36,905 nucleotides of DNA from Dolichospermum compactum NIES-806. GTDB lineage: Bacteria; Cyanobacteriota; Cyanobacteriia; Cyanobacteriales; Nostocaceae. The notes beneath the pieces were generated by a model that was not told the origin of the DNA, ran no database searches, and saw only the letters and a list, made by a program, of their open reading frames with translations. The stretch lies in contig NZ_AP018316.1 in assembly GCF_002368115.1 (NCBI RefSeq), forward strand, positions 1,916,535 to 1,953,439, in the 5' to 3' direction. The position numbers were made by a program, and so were the translations under genes. Shown one piece after another: positions 33,054-36,905 of the stretch; position 1 is the stretch's first letter, and each line of letters starts with the position of its first letter.

Positions 33054-35321
33054 ATGAGTTCTCCCCAACCTCCTCAAAAGCCAAAAACTATACTTGGTCA
33101 AGTAACTCAAGCAGTCAGCACCATTCATGCTAGAGTCAACTTCTCCATGAAGCTCAAACCCAATGCGAAAGTACCAAAACTATTGGTCCATGATGCCGGC
33201 GGGAACCAAGAAGAAGAATATGATTTATTAGGCGATCGCTATATAATAGGCCGGAGTTCAAAATCCTCTGATATCGTCGTCCGTAACCCCCTTGTCAGCA
33301 CAGTTCACCTCTCATTATCGCGGGACTCCACCCAAAACACCCCCGTTTTCACAATCAAAGATGAAAACTCCACCAACGGTATTTATCTTGGCAAAAGGCG
33401 GATAAATACCCTAGAACTGCGGCATGGAGATATCATTAACTTAGGACCACAGGATCTAGCTGATGCCGTCAGTATTCAATACATAGACCCCCCAGCCTGG
33501 TACGTCAAAGCTGCCACCTGGACAGCCTATGGAGTCGGTGGTGTCACAGCCTTAATTGCCCTAGCCATAGGTGCAGAATGGCTGAAATTTTCCGTTAGAC
33601 CCCTACCTACAGCCACTCGCGCCCCTGTCGTTGTCTATGCCCGTGATGGCTCAACCCCACTCCGTGAACCCCGTAATATCGCCCACGTAGACCTGAAAAA
33701 AATATCAGACTTTGGCCCATATTTAGCTGCTGCGGTTGTAGCTTCCGAAGATAGTCGTTACTATTGGCACTTTGGCGTAGACCCATTAGGAGTATTACGA
33801 GCCGTACTGATTAACAGTCGTAGCGGTGACGTTCAACAAGGGGCAAGTACAGTTACCCAACAAGTAGCTCGAAGTTTATTCCGGGAATATGTAGGCAGTC
33901 AAGACTCTTTAGGGCGGAAAGTTAAAGAAGCCGTCGTCTCCCTCAAACTAGAAACCTTTTACAGCAAAGACGCTATTTTACTAACCTACTTAAATCGGGT
34001 ATTCTTAGGTGCAGACACCTCCGGCTTTGAAGATGCAGCCAAATATTATTTTAACAAATCCGCCAAAGAATTAACCCTAGCGGAAGCAGCCACCTTAGTA
34101 GGGATTTTACCCGCCCCCAATGCCTTCGATTTTTGTGGCAGTGGTCCCCGGAAACTCGGTGCAGCCGACTACCGCAATCGAGTCATTAAACGACTACTAG
34201 AAATGGGCAAAATTACCCAAGAAGAAGCCAACCGCGCTCGCCGTTCTACAGTTCAAGTTAGCCCCAAAGTTTGCGAAAGGCAAGCCAAAACCATTGCCCC
34301 CTATTTCTATGATTACGTCTTTCAAGAACTCACATCAAGACTAGGTCCAGCAGCAGCCAGAGAAGGAAACTATATCATCGAAACCCAACTTGATCCAGCT
34401 ATCCAAGCCAAAGCCGAAACAGAGTTAAAAAATTCCGTCACCAAAGCAGGCTCGAGTTTTGGATTTTCCCAAGGAGGAATGGTGACTCTCGACTCAAAAA
34501 CCGGGAGTATTGTCGCTATGGTAGGCGGGACTGATTACAAAAAAAGCCAGTTTAATCGCACCGTTCAAGCCCAACGACAACCGGGTTCTACCTTTAAAAT
34601 TTTTGCCTACGCTGCGGCTATAGAAAAAGGGTTTTCGACCTATAAAAGTTATTCTTGCAATCCTTTAACTTGGCAAGGCTTTACCTATAAACCCTGTCGC
34701 GCTGGTGCTGGTGGTAGTTTAGACATAGCCACTGGTTTGGCACTTTCGGAAAACCCCATTGCTTTGCGGGTAGCCAAGGAAATTGGCTTGAATAAAGTCG
34801 TAGATATGGCGCAGCGTTTGGGTGTTAAATCCAATCTTGAGGCAGTACCCGGTTTGGTGTTAGGTCAAAGTGTGGTTAATGTCTTAGAAATGACCGGGGC
34901 ATTTGGGGCAATTAGTAATCGTGGAGTCTGGAATCCTCCTCATGCTATTAGTAAAATTCGTGATAGTAGTGATTGCAAGGATCTCAAAGATTTTGAAACC
35001 TGTCGGGTGATTTATTCCTTCGATACAGATCCAAATGGTTCTAAACAAGTCCTAAAAAAAGCAGTTGCCAATCAAATGACTACTATGATGCAGGGAGTAA
35101 TTACTAGTGGTACAGGTCGTAGCGCGGCTATTGGTTTAGGCGAAGCAGGTAAAACCGGAACAACAAATGATAATGTAGACCTCTGGTTTATTGGTTTTAT
35201 TCCTAGTCGTCAACTTGTCACCGGCATTTGGCTAGGAAATGATAATAATTCACCTACCTCCGGCAGCAGCGCCCAAGCAGCACAACTTTGGGGTAATTAT
35301 ATGGGTAAAATTACTAAATAG
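33054..35321 (+). CDS. Class A penicillin-binding protein (PBP1A type) with N-terminal FHA domain
   Basis: This is a bifunctional peptidoglycan synthase. I start it at ATG 33054 (755 residues, MSSPQPPQKP); an in-frame TTG at 33042 is less likely. A cytoplasmic FHA domain comes first (about 40-145; YIIGRSSKSSDIVV, VSTVHLSL, NSTNGIYL), which should bind phosphothreonine. One membrane helix follows at about 157-175. The GT51 transglycosylase has the catalytic Glu in VVASEDSRYYWHFGVD and then QGASTVTQQVARSLF. The transpeptidase has the SxxK in QPGSTFKIF, SEN as SxN and GKTGTT as KTG. The FHA fusion is known in cyanobacteria and suggests control by Ser/Thr kinases. A 59-bp gap separates it from lspA. 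Confidence 0.93.
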   Translation: MSSPQPPQKPKTILGQVTQAVSTIHARVNFSMKLKPNAKVPKLLVHDAGGNQEEEYDLLGDRYIIGRSSKSSDIVVRNPLVSTVHLSLSRDSTQNTPVFTIKDENSTNGIYLGKRRINTLELRHGDIINLGPQDLADAVSIQYIDPPAWYVKAATWTAYGVGGVTALIALAIGAEWLKFSVRPLPTATRAPVVVYARDGSTPLREPRNIAHVDLKKISDFGPYLAAAVVASEDSRYYWHFGVDPLGVLRAVLINSRSGDVQQGASTVTQQVARSLFREYVGSQDSLGRKVKEAVVSLKLETFYSKDAILLTYLNRVFLGADTSGFEDAAKYYFNKSAKELTLAEAATLVGILPAPNAFDFCGSGPRKLGAADYRNRVIKRLLEMGKITQEEANRARRSTVQVSPKVCERQAKTIAPYFYDYVFQELTSRLGPAAAREGNYIIETQLDPAIQAKAETELKNSVTKAGSSFGFSQGGMVTLDSKTGSIVAMVGGTDYKKSQFNRTVQAQRQPGSTFKIFAYAAAIEKGFSTYKSYSCNPLTWQGFTYKPCRAGAGGSLDIATGLALSENPIALRVAKEIGLNKVVDMAQRLGVKSNLEAVPGLVLGQSVVNVLEMTGAFGAISNRGVWNPPHAISKIRDSSDCKDLKDFETCRVIYSFDTDPNGSKQVLKKAVANQMTTMMQGVITSGTGRSAAIGLGEAGKTGTTNDNVDLWFIGFIPSRQLVTGIWLGNDNNSPTSGSSAQAAQLWGNYMGKITK

Positions 35322-35449
35322 GGTTTGTTAAAAAAGTCTTTGCGTTATGGCTAGAAGTCAGGGTGAAGAATTATCTTTTGTGCATAAGCACTTTTGTTTT
35401 TAATTAAATAAAGTAATATTTAGCTTAAATTTAATTAGGAGTAAATAGT

Positions 35450-35968
35450 ATAACCAGTTGCCAAAGAGACGTAGTATGGGTTACTATACTAATACTTTAT
35501 TTAAATATATTATTACTTGTAGGATATTTTGCTATTGCTGCATTGAATCAACTTAATAATAAAAACATTGTTGTAACTGAAGAAAAAATACCTGTTGTTA
35601 GTCCTAGTATTTCTAATTCATCACCAGTTATCCCCATTATTGAATCTACACCAAAAGCTAAACCGCAAATTCAACCAAGTCCGGTAAATGTAATTTCATC
35701 AGAATCTACCACATCTAAACTTAAACCAAAAATTGGTTTATCACAATTTTCAGAAAATATAAAACCTTCTCAGAATGGGTATTATTATCTTATTGCTGAT
35801 AATGTACAGAAAGACAGTCTCACAGCAGTTAGAAAAGTGGTTATTGATGCGTATTTATCTTCAAACCGTAAATATATTTATGTGGGAGTATTAAAAACTA
35901 AAGAAGAAGTAAAAATAAGATTACAAGAATTAGCAGATCAAGGTGTTCAAAGAAACCCAATTTTATAA
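35450..35968 (+). CDS. Membrane-anchored SPOR-like protein, apparent ATA start
   Basis: The open frame runs from 35435 to 35968. Only from a TTG at 35543 does a standard start exist, and that would delete a perfect membrane helix. Reading from ATA 35450, eight bases after an AGGAG ribosome binding site, gives TSCQRDVVWVTILILYLN followed by ILLLVGYFAIAAL, then a Pro/Ser-rich linker and a C-terminal domain (about 105-165) of SPOR-like alternating pattern. That domain contains GYYYLIADNVQKDSL, ending in LQELADQGV. The N-in anchor plus a periplasmic peptidoglycan-binding domain fits a cell-envelope role next to a PBP. I infer an ATG to ATA change or a true ATA start. The last residues (QRNPIL) come from an unrelated fragment. 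Confidence 0.6.
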   Translation: MTSCQRDVVWVTILILYLNILLLVGYFAIAALNQLNNKNIVVTEEKIPVVSPSISNSSPVIPIIESTPKAKPQIQPSPVNVISSESTTSKLKPKIGLSQFSENIKPSQNGYYYLIADNVQKDSLTAVRKVVIDAYLSSNRKYIYVGVLKTKEEVKIRLQELADQGVQRNPIL

Positions 35969-36131
35969 AGATGTCAAACTAGAAGGCAAACTGGAAATCG
36001 TTCAACAACTTTTACAGCGAGGCATGACCTTAGCAGAGGTAGTCAGCCTGACAGGATTATCGGAACAAGAATTAGAGCAAGGGCTATCAACAGAAATTAA
36101 AAAAAATGGACAATTGATAACAGAAAATTAA
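35943..36131 (+). pseudogene. C-terminal fragment of a Rpn/DUF2887-type PD-(D/E)XK family gene
   Basis: The 62 codons (ETQFYKDVKLEGKLEIVQQL, then LLQRGMTLAEVVSLTGLSEQELEQ) resemble the tail of cyanobacterial Rpn/DUF2887 putative transposase-nucleases, where EGKLEIVxxLLxxGMTxEEVAxxTGL is common. The catalytic N-terminal three quarters are missing and the frame opens only a few codons before, inside the end of the SPOR-like gene. So it is a remnant joined to that gene and not a functional protein. Confidence 0.55.
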
Positions 36132-36153
36132 CAATTATCCATTAGAACTACCC

Positions 36154-36732
36154 TTAAAAATCTATTTTTTGGATAGGCTTGGCAGATTTACGTTTAGCCC
36201 AAACTCCCAACCCAAACAGAATGGTACTACCCACAACAGGCAAAGCATCTGTTTCCCAGGGAACAGGGGTTGCTGGGCTAAGGGTACTAGAAACAATATA
36301 GTCGTCACGGCCGCTGAAGTTTGTAAATTTAGCATCTACGGCCCCATAGCCACCACTATTATAGTAAAAATTAACTGGCTCGGATGTTGTATTGAAGGAA
36401 ATTCCACCTGTATTTGACAAAAGTGGGGAAGATGAAGTGCCATTCCATTGGAATGTATTTGTCCCATTAGCAAAGCCACTCAGTCCCGTGATTGTATAAG
36501 CCACAGAGTCGCGGTTGTACGTGCCTGTGATTCCGGTAATAGAATAGGTGACTCCTGCTGTTGGGGTCACGTCTGCCGTCTGGAAAGTACCTGATGCCGA
36601 TTGGTTAACGTCTCCAGTAAAAGACCAGTTCCAGAGTGAGATGGCTTGCGCGGGTGCGGAAAGCAAACCTAGACCGATAAGTGTTCCCCCGGCGATCGCG
36701 CTCTTTATGATAAGTTTAGTTAATGTTTTCAC
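36154..36732 (-). CDS. Secreted protein with PFE-CTERM/PEP-CTERM-like sorting signal
   Basis: The 192-residue protein has a clear signal peptide (MKTLTKLIIKSAIAGGTLIG...SAPAQA, cleavage after residue 30). A Thr/Gly/Ser-rich beta-type body follows (31-150) with no recognised domain. It ends in VPWETDALPVVGSTILFGLG and a basic WAKRKSAK. The last part, a short motif, a hydrophobic helix and a basic tail, is the tripartite sorting signal handled by cyanobacterial exosortases. The VPWE word is a variant of the VPFE motif of the PFE-CTERM class. Surface attachment or export is expected; the specific function is unknown. It is preceded by GGAAATCCTGTG on the minus strand, a fair ribosome binding site. 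Confidence 0.72.
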   Translation of the reverse strand: MKTLTKLIIKSAIAGGTLIGLGLLSAPAQAISLWNWSFTGDVNQSASGTFQTADVTPTAGVTYSITGITGTYNRDSVAYTITGLSGFANGTNTFQWNGTSSSPLLSNTGGISFNTTSEPVNFYYNSGGYGAVDAKFTNFSGRDDYIVSSTLSPATPVPWETDALPVVGSTILFGLGVWAKRKSAKPIQKIDF

Positions 36733-36823
36733 AGGATTTCCTCTTTTGTTAACGCGAAAAACTAAAACTTTGATTAATCTACCTCAAATTTTTCTCTAAA
36801 ATCAAGTTTATCATCAAATATTT

Positions 36824-36905
36824 ATGAATTTTTAGAAGAATTAGACATCAGCGAAAATACTTTAGCTGTTAATTTAGTAGGACTTACGCAAGTGTCACAC
36901 TAAAA
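36824..36905 (+). mobile_element. Left end of a mobile element in a possible gene fragment at the window edge
   Basis: TAGGACTTACGCA at 36878-36890 equals, apart from one base, the terminus of the MITE at 716. The element must continue beyond 36905. Before it, from about 36824, an open frame reads EFLEELDISENTLAVNLV, coding-like and without a start, possibly a gene cut by the insertion. The rest of 36733-36823 is promoter space for the minus-strand gene. Confidence 0.4.

Overview
The window comes from a cyanobacterium, most likely a filamentous, heterocyst-type one of the order Nostocales. The DNA is AT-rich and carries many copies of the HIP1 octamer GCGATCGC. It has a nirA-nrtABCD-narB nitrate operon, cyanobacterial NDH-1 and FHA-fused PBP genes, a XisH/XisI locus, several heptanucleotide tandem repeats and a cyanobacterial PEP/PFE-CTERM-type protein. 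The genus is not determined; abundant pseudogenes and repeats would suit a bloom-forming Dolichospermum/Anabaena-like strain, which is only an inference.

Layout. 0.1-1.0 kb: an antitoxin-like gene and a vapC toxin gene wrecked by a stop codon, a 201-bp MITE with a TAATC target duplication, and a 3' truncation. 1.0-6.4 kb: housekeeping genes (gor, a mercaptopyruvate-type sulfurtransferase, an MnmC-like methyltransferase, glmU, a PsiE-family membrane protein). 6.6-16.0 kb, minus strand: nirA-nrtA-nrtB-nrtC-nrtD-narB, which imports nitrate by ABC transport and reduces it through nitrite to ammonium. It is preceded by a textbook NtcA-activated promoter.

16.4-23.3 kb is an accessory, defence-type region without any HIP1 site. 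It holds an AbiL/RloA-RloB-like ATPase plus TOPRIM-like nuclease pair, then a type II restriction-modification system. That system has a controller (C) protein, an HNH endonuclease and a convergent C5-cytosine methyltransferase, with C-box-like operators visible at both promoters. After it come small antitoxin-like genes behind a duplicated promoter block, xisI with an internally deleted xisH, and a 110-bp direct repeat. A recurring theme is toxin-type genes eroded while their small partners stay intact.

23.4-25.5 kb: a CobW-family metallochaperone GTPase with a WD40 protein. 25.6-31.7 kb, minus strand: ndhD, the phosphate ABC transporter pstS-pstC-pstA-pstB and an orphan HicB-like gene. 31.7-36.9 kb: bioY, lspA, an FHA-PBP1A, a membrane-anchored SPOR-like protein that seems to start at ATA, a nuclease-family gene fragment, a PFE-CTERM-like secreted protein, and the first bases of another mobile element at the right edge. 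No tRNA, rRNA or CRISPR array was seen. The strongest leads are the C-protein circuit, the duplicated promoter block, the precisely dated vapC interruption and the repeat-generated C-terminal tail of PstS.
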